Positions 9,220 through 17,085 of a DNA stretch of 64,000 nucleotides are shown here, one piece after another. Position numbers and translations under genes: made by a program. The DNA is from Clostridioides difficile_D. Lineage in GTDB: Bacteria; Bacillota; Clostridia; Peptostreptococcales; Peptostreptococcaceae. The stretch is from NCBI GenBank assembly GCA_945861085.1, contig OX244046.1, positions 310,001 to 374,000 on the forward strand. The letters run 5' to 3'. Each line of letters starts with the position of its first letter. The first letter of the stretch is position 1. A model generated the notes under the pieces. It was not told the DNA's origin. It did not search any database and saw nothing but the letters and a program-made list of their open reading frames with translations.

Positions 9220-10164
9220 ATGAAACTAATAACTCATGAACAAATTATATCATTAAACATTTCTCAGAAACAAGGATATGAGTGGATAAAAGAATCCTTT
9301 TTAACAAAGAAAGATTGTCAATTACCACCTAAAATAAGCATGGTAGAAGAAGGTCATGTATTTTACAATGTAATGCCATCATTAAATCATAACCATATGA
9401 TTGGTGGAATAAAAATGGTTACAAGATTGCCAGGGAGAAATCCAAGTTTAAATTCAGATATATTTCTATATAATATGAAAGATGCTAAATTAAAGGCTAT
9501 TTTGGATGGTAATTATATTACAGCCTTTAGAACTGCTGCTGTGGCTGCTTTAGCGATTGATACTTTTGCTAAAAAAGACTTTAATACTATTGCTATTATG
9601 GGGTTAGGAGTAACTGCTTCTTCTATAATGAATATGCTTTTATATACCCTTAAGTATAGAAATATAAATATAAAGTTGCTTAGATATAAAGACCAGGCAG
9701 AGTCATTTATGCAAAAGTATGAAAATAATGGACAGTTTAGTTTTGAAATATGTGATACATATAAAGAACTTATTGTAGATTCAGATGTAGTTATTTCTAC
9801 TGTGACATATACAGATGAATATTTATCAGAATTTAAATGGTTTAAAAAAGGTGTTTTATTATTACCTGTACATGTTATGGGATTTGGAAATGTTGATTAT
9901 CTATTTGACAAGGTATATTTAGATGATTATAATCATTTGAAACATCTAGAAAATATAGACAGATATAAGTATTCTTGTGAATTTCATGATGTTTTAAGTA
10001 AACAAGCTAAAGGAAGAGAAAATGATGATGAGAGAATAATATCTTACAATATAGGCTTGTCAATACATGATATATTATTTGCAAATAAAATTTACGAATT
10101 GTGTGAAACACTAAATTGTGATGAAATAGAATTAAAAGAACCAAAAGAAAAATATTGGATGTAG
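9220..10164 (+). CDS. Ornithine cyclodeaminase / mu-crystallin family protein
   Basis: This 314-aa member of the ornithine cyclodeaminase family is NAD(P)-dependent. The family motif TAFRTAAVAALAIDTFAKK sits at about residues 101-119, and the Rossmann nucleotide loop IAIMGLGVTAS at about 126-136. Members include SbnB (makes 2,3-diaminopropionate from an amino-acid conjugate) and ketimine reductases, so it may make or reduce an unusual amino acid for the glycan's amide part. Its position between the ATP-grasp ligase and the sugar ketoisomerase supports a precursor role. The reaction itself is not identifiable. The ribosome site is AAGGGAG. Confidence 0.78.
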   Translation: MKLITHEQIISLNISQKQGYEWIKESFLTKKDCQLPPKISMVEEGHVFYNVMPSLNHNHMIGGIKMVTRLPGRNPSLNSDIFLYNMKDAKLKAILDGNYITAFRTAAVAALAIDTFAKKDFNTIAIMGLGVTASSIMNMLLYTLKYRNINIKLLRYKDQAESFMQKYENNGQFSFEICDTYKELIVDSDVVISTVTYTDEYLSEFKWFKKGVLLLPVHVMGFGNVDYLFDKVYLDDYNHLKHLENIDRYKYSCEFHDVLSKQAKGRENDDERIISYNIGLSIHDILFANKIYELCETLNCDEIELKEPKEKYWM

Positions 10165-10257
10165 TTTATTTCCTTCATATTGACAATAATTTATTGTAAG
10201 TTAGAATATGAAGTAATATATTATTATAAAATTAGTATAAATAGGGTAGATAAATTT

Positions 10258-10665
10258 ATGGATAAGTATAATTTAATTAAGTTCGTATCTATTGGAAATG
10301 AAGATATAGGAAGTTTAGTTGCATTAGAATCAAATAAAGCAATACCTTTCGATATAAAGAGAGTTTATTATATATACGATGTACCAGACAATGTAAAGAG
10401 AGGATTTCATGCACACAAAAACTTGGAACAAGTACTAGTTTGCCTAAATGGAAGTGTGAAGATAAAATGTTATGATGGTGCAAAAGAGACTATATTCACT
10501 TTAAATAAAAATGATGTTGGATTGTATGTAGGAACAGGAGTATGGCATGAGATGTTTGATTTTGATGAAAAAACTGTTTTAATTTCTATAGCATCTGAAT
10601 ATTATAATGAAGAAGATTACATTAGAGACTATGAAGAATTTTTAAAATATCTAAATAATATGTAG
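10258..10665 (+). CDS. dTDP-sugar 3,4-ketoisomerase (FdtA/QdtA, WxcM-like cupin)
   Basis: This 135-aa cupin converts dTDP-4-keto-6-deoxyglucose to the 3-keto isomer. Seen: IKRVYYIYDVPDNVKRGFHAHKNLEQ, split here as IKRVYYIYDVP and RGFHAHKNLEQ, with the conserved His pair. Further on come LVCLNGSVKI and the VGTGVWHEMFDF signature. It acts just before the aminotransferase encoded next, so the pair should give a dTDP-3-amino-3,6-dideoxyhexose (Fuc3N or Qui3N type). I chose ATG 10258 because homologues begin about here and are near 135-140 aa. The frame opens earlier (10180) but without a plausible start. The ribosome site is weak (GGGTAG). Confidence 0.85.
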   Translation: MDKYNLIKFVSIGNEDIGSLVALESNKAIPFDIKRVYYIYDVPDNVKRGFHAHKNLEQVLVCLNGSVKIKCYDGAKETIFTLNKNDVGLYVGTGVWHEMFDFDEKTVLISIASEYYNEEDYIRDYEEFLKYLNNM

Positions 10666-10742
10666 TTATTGTACATCTAGGGATGTATTTTATTAATTAA
10701 ATAGAGTTAACATAGCTATATGGAGAATAAATAGATGAGGAT

Positions 10743-11843
10743 GTGACTTTATTGTTGGTTAAATTTAATAATTTATTAAAACAGTTCCATATTCATAAAG
10801 AAGAATATGAACAGAAGATTAAGGATGTAATGGAAAGTGGATATTATATCCTTGGAAATGAAGTAAAGTATTTTGAAGAAGAATTTGCTAGATATGTAGG
10901 TAGCAAATATTGTGTTGGTTTAGCCAGTGGTTTAGATGCACTGATAATTGCTTTTAGAGCATTAGGAATAAGTGAAGGTGATGAAGTAATAGTGCAATCA
11001 AATACATATATTGCCAGTGTTATGGGAATAAGTATAAATGGAGCAAAACCAGTGTTTGTAGAACCAAACGAGTATTATAATATAGATTCATCGAAGATAG
11101 AAAGAAAGATAAATAGTAAAACAAAAGCTATATTAGTAGTACATTTATATGGTCAGGCAAGTAAAATGAAAGAGATACAAGAGTTATGTGAGAAATATAA
11201 TTTGTATTTAATTGAAGATTGTGCCCAATCTCATGGAGCTAAATATGATGGAAAAATGACGGGAACATTTGGTGATATAGGTTGTTTTAGTTTTTATCCA
11301 AGTAAAAATTTGGGTGCATTTGGAGACGCAGGGGCTATAGTAACTAGTAATGAGGAAATAGCTGATAAAGTGAAAATTCTTAGAAATTATGGTTCAGAAA
11401 AGCGATATTATAATAAATTTGTCGGATATAATTCAAGATTGGACGAAATTCAGGCAGGTTTATTAAGAGTAAAACTTAAATATCTAAATGAAATTGAAAT
11501 TGAAAAATCAAAAATAGCAGATAGATATCTTAATGAAATTAATAATCCAAAAGTTATACTTCCAAAGCTAGAAAAGAATTGTACTCATGTATGGCATTTA
11601 TTTGTTTTACAAGTTGAAAAACGAGATACATTTATGGAATACTTAAAGAAAAATTGTATAGAGTCTATAATACATTATCCAATACCACCACATTTGTCTG
11701 AAGCATATGCTTATTTGGGGTATAAAAAAGGGAGTTTTAATATAGCTGAGAATTATTCAGATAAAGTTGTCAGTATACCTTTATTCGTTGGTATGAAAGA
11801 TGAAGAAATTAGCTATATAATTAAGATTATAAATGAATATTAA
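10743..11843 (+). CDS. dTDP-3-keto-6-deoxyhexose 3-aminotransferase (FdtB/QdtB, DegT/DnrJ/EryC1 family)
   Basis: This PLP-dependent sugar aminotransferase of about 366 aa has LASGLDALIIAFRALG near residue 60, VHLYGQASKM near 137, EDCAQSHGA with the PLP-stacking Asp near 160, and the PLP lysine in FYPSKNLGAFGDAG near 190. Together with the adjacent ketoisomerase it makes a 3-amino-3,6-dideoxy sugar nucleotide. The start is uncertain. GTG 10743 is only 2 bases after GAGG, TTG 10752 or 10755 fit the spacing better, and a three-codon mini-ORF (ATG AGG ATG TGA, 10735-10746) overlaps the GTG. It is the last gene before the flagellar operon leader. Confidence 0.87.
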   Translation: MTLLLVKFNNLLKQFHIHKEEYEQKIKDVMESGYYILGNEVKYFEEEFARYVGSKYCVGLASGLDALIIAFRALGISEGDEVIVQSNTYIASVMGISINGAKPVFVEPNEYYNIDSSKIERKINSKTKAILVVHLYGQASKMKEIQELCEKYNLYLIEDCAQSHGAKYDGKMTGTFGDIGCFSFYPSKNLGAFGDAGAIVTSNEEIADKVKILRNYGSEKRYYNKFVGYNSRLDEIQAGLLRVKLKYLNEIEIEKSKIADRYLNEINNPKVILPKLEKNCTHVWHLFVLQVEKRDTFMEYLKKNCIESIIHYPIPPHLSEAYAYLGYKKGSFNIAENYSDKVVSIPLFVGMKDEEISYIIKIINEY

Positions 11844-12092
11844 ACGAATTATAATAATATTATAAATATTTTTTTATATATAGTTTATTTAAAAATTATT
11901 AATTAATGTTTTTAGATATTGATATATTATACAAATAAAATTGAAATATATGGAAAAATATAGAATAAATATGAGATTTGTCTTATATTTTTCTAAAATA
12001 AAAATATTTTCAAATAATTTATTGTAAAATTGTAGAATATAGTATTTATAATCTGTATAATTAATAATAACTAACTTTTAAAAACAAAATAT

Positions 12093-12145
12093 TTAAGTAT
12101 ACATAAAAAATTATTTAAAAAATTTGTTATTTATTGTATACTTAA
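12093..12145. repeat. 10-bp inverted repeat around the flgB promoter
   Basis: TTAAGTATAC at 12093-12102 is repeated in inverse as GTATACTTAA at 12136-12145, the second arm covering the proposed -10 box. A related TTTAAGTATA occurs again at 12246. It could be an operator. No known factor is assigned. Confidence 0.45.
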
Positions 12146-12148
12146 GGT
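12114..12148 (+). promoter_or_regulatory. Likely sigma-A promoter of the early flagellar operon
   Basis: TATACT at 12137-12142 would place the transcript start near 12148, about 496 bases before flgB and just in front of the riboswitch. This agrees with the long flgB leader known in C. difficile. The -35 (TTTAAA, 12114-12119) is poor, so activation or a weak promoter is likely. Confidence 0.6.
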
Positions 12149-12158
12149 AAACTGAATA

Positions 12159-12236
12159 GGCAAAACTAGAGAAATCTAGTGACGCAAAGCTATAGGGACT
12201 AAGGTTTGTATACACAAGCTATGTCAGCCAGTTGCC
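12159..12236 (+). ncRNA. Cyclic di-GMP-I (GEMM) riboswitch
   Basis: The core matches the class I aptamer. P1 is closed by GGCAA (12159-12163) and TTGCC (12232-12236). Between them lie the conserved ACTAGAGAAATCTAGTGACGC helix (written here as ACTAGAGAAA / TCTAGTGACGC), CAAAGCTATAGGGACTAAGG with the ligand-binding region, and GCCAGTTGCC at the end. It is followed by an intrinsic terminator. In C. difficile this is a known OFF switch: high c-di-GMP stops transcription of flgB and, through sigD, of motility and toxin genes. Confidence 0.95.
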
Positions 12237-12276
12237 AAAAAGAGTTTTAAGTATATTGTATACATAGAATTAGTCG

Positions 12277-12305
12277 AAAATGACTGCCTTTTTGGCAGTC
12301 ATTTT
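12277..12305 (+). terminator. Riboswitch-controlled intrinsic terminator
   Basis: A perfect 12-bp stem, AAAATGACTGCC with GGCAGTCATTTT around a TTTTT loop, lies 40 bases behind the aptamer. Its right arm ends in four T. It is the expression platform of the c-di-GMP riboswitch. When ligand holds the aptamer folded, this hairpin should form. Confidence 0.85.
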
Positions 12306-12395
12306 GTTGCGAAAGTTTACTTTATTACAGTAGAAAATATAAATGATAACATATTTTACTAATTATAAGTAAAAATAAAGATAAATTATTTAAAA

Positions 12396-12591
12396 AAGTT
12401 GCTATTTTACAAAAAAGAGCAACTTTACGAAGAAATATTTAAATACATATTAAAATTTTTTTTATTTTCATTGGGGTTTATTACAAAAAAGATTTGTTTT
12501 CTTACTAAAAGAATAAATTATTATATTAATACAATAGAAATGTAATAAATTTAGAGAGGTAAAGAAGTCATTTTTTGTAATATAGCAACTT
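12396..12591. promoter_or_regulatory. Flagellar switch: 154-bp invertible element with 21-bp inverted repeats
   Basis: The left repeat is 12396-12416 and the right repeat 12571-12591. Reading the right one in reverse complement, 20 of 21 bases agree (the middle base differs, T versus A). The spacing between them is exactly 154 bases. This is the size and place of the known phase-variable flagellar switch of C. difficile, inverted by the tyrosine recombinase RecV, encoded elsewhere. Orientation changes expression of the whole flgB operon. Which orientation is ON cannot be decided from this sequence alone. Confidence 0.93.
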
Positions 12592-12643
12592 CAACTTTAA
12601 TCACTAAATATAGTAAATAAATATATTTTGAGGAGGAGTGAGT

Positions 12644-12961
12644 ATGAATACATATGATATTATAAAAATGGGATTAGATGCAACTAATCTAAGAAGTCAG
12701 ACAATAGCGAATAATATAGCAAACATAAATACTGAAGGCTACAAAAAACATTACATAACTTTTGAAGAAACATTAAATGATGCCATACCAAAAATAGAAG
12801 AAAAAATAGACAATTCTAAAGGTTTAAGAGTGGATGGTAATAATGTGGATATAGAAGAAGAAAAAGTAAATCAAGCAATGACAACATTACAATATAATGC
12901 TTTGATAGGTTTTGCAAATGGCAAAATAGCAATGACCAAATCAATAATAAGTGGGAGGTAA
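12644..12961 (+). CDS. flgB: Flagellar proximal rod protein FlgB
   Basis: This 105-aa protein, first of the early (F1) flagellar operon, forms the part of the rod nearest the MS ring. The rod-family N-terminal motif IANNIANINTEGYKK is at about residues 23-37, and the helical C-terminus (TLQYNALIGF) packs against it. ATG 12644 lies 7 bases behind a perfect AGGAGG. GTG 12638 is too close to that site to be used. Expression depends on the promoter, c-di-GMP riboswitch and invertible switch upstream. The next gene follows after 7 bases. Confidence 0.97.
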   Translation: MNTYDIIKMGLDATNLRSQTIANNIANINTEGYKKHYITFEETLNDAIPKIEEKIDNSKGLRVDGNNVDIEEEKVNQAMTTLQYNALIGFANGKIAMTKSIISGR

Positions 12962-12968
12962 TTAGAAG

Positions 12969-13373
12969 ATGAGTGTGTTCAGTGGAATGAGAATCTCTGC
13001 TAGTGGATTAACAGCAGAAAGTTTGAAAATGGATATCATATCATCAAATGTAGCTAATATAAATGCTACAAGAGGTCCAAATGGAGAAGCATATAGAAGA
13101 AAAATTGTATCATTTGAAGAAAACTATGACAATAAATTAGGAATGTTAGGAGTAAAAGTCACATCTGTTGAAGATGATAAATCACCTCTTAAAGAAGTAT
13201 ATGACCCAGCTCATCCAGATGCGAAGCCAAACGGATATGTAGAGTATCCAAATGTAAATATATTGGTTGAAATGACAGATTTAATAACAGCTTCACGAGC
13301 ATATGAATCTAACATAGATACATTAAATGCTCAGAAGTCTATGATATCAAAAGCTTTGGAAATAGGAAAGTAG
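12969..13373 (+). CDS. flgC: Flagellar proximal rod protein FlgC
   Basis: This 134-aa rod subunit has the N-terminal family segment GMRISASGLTAESLKMDIIS followed by SNVANINATRGPNG. The C-terminal helix LITASRAYESNIDTLNAQKS is the standard rod/hook C-motif. It forms the proximal rod with FlgB, FlgF-like and FliE proteins after export by the FliPQR-FlhBA gate. It lies between flgB and fliE with gaps of 7 and 9 bases, so they share one transcript. Confidence 0.97.
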   Translation: MSVFSGMRISASGLTAESLKMDIISSNVANINATRGPNGEAYRRKIVSFEENYDNKLGMLGVKVTSVEDDKSPLKEVYDPAHPDAKPNGYVEYPNVNILVEMTDLITASRAYESNIDTLNAQKSMISKALEIGK

Positions 13374-13382
13374 GGATAAATT

Positions 13383-13700
13383 ATGCCAATCACACAAATT
13401 AACAATTTGATGCAAGGTGCAAAGTTAGATAATTTAACTGGGGAAACTAAATCATTAAACCTTAATAATAAAGAAGAAAAAAAGAACTTTGAAGATGTAA
13501 TAAAAGACACTATAGATAAAGTTAATTTTCAACAAGTGACAGCAGACAATATGAAAGAAAAATTTATAAAAGGCGAAGATGTTTCTATGCATGAAGTTAT
13601 GTTAATAGGTCAAGAAGCACAACTATCTATGCAATATTTAATAGAAGTTAGAAATAAGATTCATGATGCATATCAAGAAATGAATAAAGTACAAATTTAG
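13383..13700 (+). CDS. fliE: Flagellar hook-basal body protein FliE
   Basis: This 105-aa protein is the adaptor between the MS ring (FliF) and the rod. It is recognisable by the C-terminal half: NFEDVIKDTIDKVNFQQVTAD shortened here as FEDVIKDTIDKVN, then GEDVSMHEVMLIGQEAQLS and LIEVRNKIHDAYQEMNKVQI at the very end. It is small, helical and without a signal peptide, as expected for a type III export substrate. It sits in the conserved flgB-flgC-fliE-fliF order. Confidence 0.95.
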   Translation: MPITQINNLMQGAKLDNLTGETKSLNLNNKEEKKNFEDVIKDTIDKVNFQQVTADNMKEKFIKGEDVSMHEVMLIGQEAQLSMQYLIEVRNKIHDAYQEMNKVQI

Positions 13701-13724
13701 CCTTTTGAACAGGAGTAATAATCA

Positions 13725-15275
13725 ATGATAGCCAGTTTTAAAAATAAGATTAAGGAGCAAGTTGCTAAATCTAGGACAAAGATAAGTTCTCTAAAAAAGG
13801 GAACTAAGATAGCATTAGGTATAGGGATTATTGCTATATGTTTAGCACTAGTATTTACAGCAATATCTGCAAGTAAAAATAAGTATGCAGTCTTATTTTC
13901 AGAACTAGATGTTCAAGATGCTGCAGATATATCAGCAGAGTTAGAGTCTAGAAAGATAGATACTAAGGTAAAGGGAAGTACAATCTATGTACCTAGAACA
14001 GAAGTTGATAAGTTAAGACTGGAGTTAGCACCAAGTCTTACAGGTGGTTCTAAAGGATTTGCACTAATGGATGATAGTTCATCAATAGGGCTTACTGATG
14101 AAGAGTTTCAAATTAAGAAACAAAGAATGATGCAAGGTGAAATAGAAAAAACAATCAAGAGTTTTCCACAAGTGGAAGATACTAGAGTACATATAACATT
14201 TGGAGAGTCATCAGTATTTGAGAAGGAAGCTGTTCCAGGAAGTGCAGCAGTTTATTTGATGTTAAAGCCAGGAACAACTTTAGAGAAAAATCAAATAAAA
14301 TCGGTTATGGCACTTATATCAGGAAGTGTCACAAATATACCAGAGAAAAATGTTCAGGTCATTGATAACAAAATGAATTTATTATCTGAAGGTATTTTAG
14401 ATGATGAAGAAGTTGATGCAAATAATCAACCAATAAATAGTGGTATTAGTGTTGATAAAAATAAGGCGTCTGAACAAGCATTAAATAAAGAACTAGAAAA
14501 GTCTATTTTAGAAATGCTAGAGCCAATATTTGGTACAGGAAAAGTAAAAGCCACAGTAAATGCTGATTTAAGTTTTAATACAGCTGAAAAAACTGAAATA
14601 AAAATTGACCCTGATAAAGTTGCTATAAAGGAAACTAGGTCGAAAAATTCATCTAAATCTGCTACAAATAATGTTCAAGGTGTAGATGCTAACATGAATA
14701 ACCAAGGAAATAACAATGGTACTAATACAGAAGATAGTTTAGATGAGAGTTTTGAGTATGAAACAGGTAAGATTGAAACTCATACTATAGTTGCGCCTGG
14801 AGAGCTTAACAGACTGACAGCTTCTGTTGCGATAGATGGAAAAATAGCTAAAGGTGTTCAAGCTGATGTAGAAGATATTGTTAATAATGCTATAGGTATG
14901 GATGGAGCGAGGGGAGATACTCTTAGTGTTGTTTCAATGGTATTTGACCCAAAAGGGAAGGCAGAAGCTAAACAAGAGCTGGAAGAGATTAAGAAAGATG
15001 GATTTAAAAAGAACATAATAAAAGCAGTTATTGGAGTAGTGGCAGTGGTAGCAGTTGGTACTATTGGATACTTAATATATAAGAAGAGAAGTGAACAAGA
15101 AGATATGGATTATGAAGATGAAGAGTATAGTTCTAAATCTGATTCTATTGATAGGAAAGATAATCCTCTATTAGGAGATGACCCAGAATTGACATTAGAG
15201 GAAGCTGTTAAAATGTATGCAGAAGAAAAGCCAGACCAAGTAACAGAGATAATAAAGACTTGGTTAAATGAGTAA
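13725..15275 (+). CDS. fliF: Flagellar MS-ring protein FliF
   Basis: This 516-aa protein forms the membrane ring on which the motor and export gate assemble. Two membrane segments are visible: about 27-47 (IALGIGIIAICLALVFTAIS) and about 427-447 (VIGVVAVVAVGTIGYLIY). Between them lie ring-building motifs, including KNKYAVLFSELDVQDAADIS and RVHITFGESSVF. The acidic C-terminus (LTLEEAVKMYAEEKPDQV) ends in the FliG-binding region. A low-complexity, Asn-rich loop lies at about 305-345. The ribosome site is CAGGAG. Confidence 0.97.
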   Translation: MIASFKNKIKEQVAKSRTKISSLKKGTKIALGIGIIAICLALVFTAISASKNKYAVLFSELDVQDAADISAELESRKIDTKVKGSTIYVPRTEVDKLRLELAPSLTGGSKGFALMDDSSSIGLTDEEFQIKKQRMMQGEIEKTIKSFPQVEDTRVHITFGESSVFEKEAVPGSAAVYLMLKPGTTLEKNQIKSVMALISGSVTNIPEKNVQVIDNKMNLLSEGILDDEEVDANNQPINSGISVDKNKASEQALNKELEKSILEMLEPIFGTGKVKATVNADLSFNTAEKTEIKIDPDKVAIKETRSKNSSKSATNNVQGVDANMNNQGNNNGTNTEDSLDESFEYETGKIETHTIVAPGELNRLTASVAIDGKIAKGVQADVEDIVNNAIGMDGARGDTLSVVSMVFDPKGKAEAKQELEEIKKDGFKKNIIKAVIGVVAVVAVGTIGYLIYKKRSEQEDMDYEDEEYSSKSDSIDRKDNPLLGDDPELTLEEAVKMYAEEKPDQVTEIIKTWLNE

Positions 15276-15287
15276 GGGGGATAGAAC

Positions 15288-16358
15288 GTGTCCACGGAAA
15301 TTACAAATGTTAATGCGTTTGACTTAAGTGATATAAGTGAAAGTGATAAGAATGAGAAGGTAGAAGGTGAGGGTTTAAAAAAAGCTGCTGTATTATTAAT
15401 GACATTAGGTCCAACTGTGTCTAGTGATATAATAAAAAGTCTACCTGATAAACAAGTTCAAAAAATAGGTTTGGAAATTGCAAATATTTCTTCAATAGCT
15501 TCAAAAGAAAGAAGAGAAATCTTAAAAGAGTTTGTAGAAATAAATAGAGCAAAAGATTATGTTATAGAAGGTGGGCTTGAATATGCAAGAGAGTTGTTAA
15601 GTAATGCTTTGGGAAATTCTAAAGCAAATAAATTACTTGAAGGTATATCAATAAATACAAGTACAAAGCCTTTTAAACATATTATAAAACTAGATGTAAA
15701 GAAAATATTAGAAATGCTTAGAGATGAAAGTGCACAAACTATAGCCGTTTTACTTGCACATATGGAGCCAGAAAATGGGGCAGAAGTTTTATCATATTTA
15801 GATTTTGATTTACAAAATGAAGTAGCTATGAGAATAAGTTCAATGGGTTCAATATCTCCAGAAGTGATAAAAGTAATTGAAAGTTCATTAGAAGATAAAT
15901 TACATTCAATAAGTGGTGATGATTTTAAAGATTATGGAGGAGTATCTACTTTAGTCCAAATATTGATTAACTCTGATAGAAAAACAGAAAAGAATATTTT
16001 GGGAACTATTGAAGAACAAGACCCAGCTTTAGCAGCTCAAATTAAATCTCACATATTTGTCTTTGAAGATATTGTTAAGCTGGATGATATAAGTATACAA
16101 AAAGTGCTAAAAGAAGTAACTATGAAGGATTTAGTATATGCATTAAAAGGTGTGGATGATGAGATTTCAGATGCCATATATAGAAATCAATCTTCTAGAG
16201 CAGCAGATGCACTTAAAGAAGAAATGGAAATGGTTGGTGTCATAAAGGTTACACAGGTTGAGGCTGCTCAACAAAAGATAGTAAATAGTGTAAGAAAACT
16301 TGAAAGAGAAGGTGCTATAACTATTGTAAGGAATTTTGGTGATGACTTTGTTGAGTAA
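15288..16358 (+). CDS. fliG: Flagellar motor switch protein FliG
   Basis: This 356-aa protein is the rotor part that touches MotA and sets torque and direction. After an unusual acidic N-terminal extension of about 28 residues comes the FliG core: KKAAVLLMTLGPTVSSDIIK, then AHMEPENGAEVLSYL (counterpart of the EHPQ motif) and FVFEDIVKLDDISIQKVLKEV with the charged torque helix near 255-275. It starts with GTG 15288, 7 bases after GGGGG. It is preceded by fliF and overlapped by fliH, as in other Firmicutes. Confidence 0.96.
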   Translation: MSTEITNVNAFDLSDISESDKNEKVEGEGLKKAAVLLMTLGPTVSSDIIKSLPDKQVQKIGLEIANISSIASKERREILKEFVEINRAKDYVIEGGLEYARELLSNALGNSKANKLLEGISINTSTKPFKHIIKLDVKKILEMLRDESAQTIAVLLAHMEPENGAEVLSYLDFDLQNEVAMRISSMGSISPEVIKVIESSLEDKLHSISGDDFKDYGGVSTLVQILINSDRKTEKNILGTIEEQDPALAAQIKSHIFVFEDIVKLDDISIQKVLKEVTMKDLVYALKGVDDEISDAIYRNQSSRAADALKEEMEMVGVIKVTQVEAAQQKIVNSVRKLEREGAITIVRNFGDDFVE

Positions 16359-17082
16359 TAAGATTATTAAAAATAAAAAAGCATCATATAAAGGAGTGCT
16401 AGATTTAACCATAATAGATAAAGCTAGAGTGGGAGAATCAAACATAAATAAAGAAAAAGATTGTAGATTTAGGGATGAGGTAATAAAAGAAGCTATAGAA
16501 TCTGCTGAGATAAAAAAGAATGAGATATTAGAAGAAGCAAGAACAAATGCACAAAATATAGAAAAACAAGCATATGAAAAAGGGTATAGTCAAGGTCAAA
16601 AAAATGGATATGAGGATGGATATAAAGAGTCATATGATGAATATACCCAAAAAGCTAAAGATGAAGCAGATTTTATAAAAAATCAGGCAAATTTAATCTT
16701 ATTACAAGCTAATGAGAAGATGACTGAGTACATAAAAGAAAAAAATAAAGAGATTATAAGACTTGCTATTAATATGGCAAGTTCTGTTCTAAAAAAGCAC
16801 TTTGAAGATGAAGAATCTATGAGTGATTTATTAAAGCAAATTATTCAAGATTATGAAGGAAGTAGTTCATTTATAGTAAGATGTAATTCTTTCTATAAAG
16901 ATAATATAGAAAAAGAATTTGAATTATTTAAGGAAGAAACATCATTAAAATCAAGTGTATTTGTTATTGCAGATGATAGCATAGATAAAGGGAATGCTAT
17001 TATACAAAAGGAAAATGGAAGAATAATAGTTGGTATCGATTGTGCTATAGAAAAACTAAAAGAAGAATTGCTTGGTGAATAA
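16342..17082 (+). CDS. fliH: Flagellar export ATPase regulator FliH
   Basis: This 246-aa protein is the stator and negative regulator of the FliI ATPase. Seen: a long charged coiled coil (about 45-140) with the spaced GYSQGQKNGYEDGYKE glycine repeats characteristic of FliH, then a V/A-ATPase subunit-E-like C-terminal domain (EIIRLAINMASSVLKKHF onward). It overlaps the end of fliG by 17 bases. The start is taken as ATG 16342 behind AAGGAA. TTG 16336 and GTG 16339 are in frame but closer to that site. Confidence 0.92.
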   Translation: MTLLSNKIIKNKKASYKGVLDLTIIDKARVGESNINKEKDCRFRDEVIKEAIESAEIKKNEILEEARTNAQNIEKQAYEKGYSQGQKNGYEDGYKESYDEYTQKAKDEADFIKNQANLILLQANEKMTEYIKEKNKEIIRLAINMASSVLKKHFEDEESMSDLLKQIIQDYEGSSSFIVRCNSFYKDNIEKEFELFKEETSLKSSVFVIADDSIDKGNAIIQKENGRIIVGIDCAIEKLKEELLGE

Positions 17083-17085
17083 AGT

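Noticed and set aside
12306..12395. Small gene in the flgB leader
   Set aside because: All frames are closed by stops within a few codons and no ribosome site is present.
12396..12591. Transposon or MITE with 21-bp ends
   Set aside because: Size, spacing and place upstream of flgB match the known invertible flagellar switch, and no target duplication flanks it.
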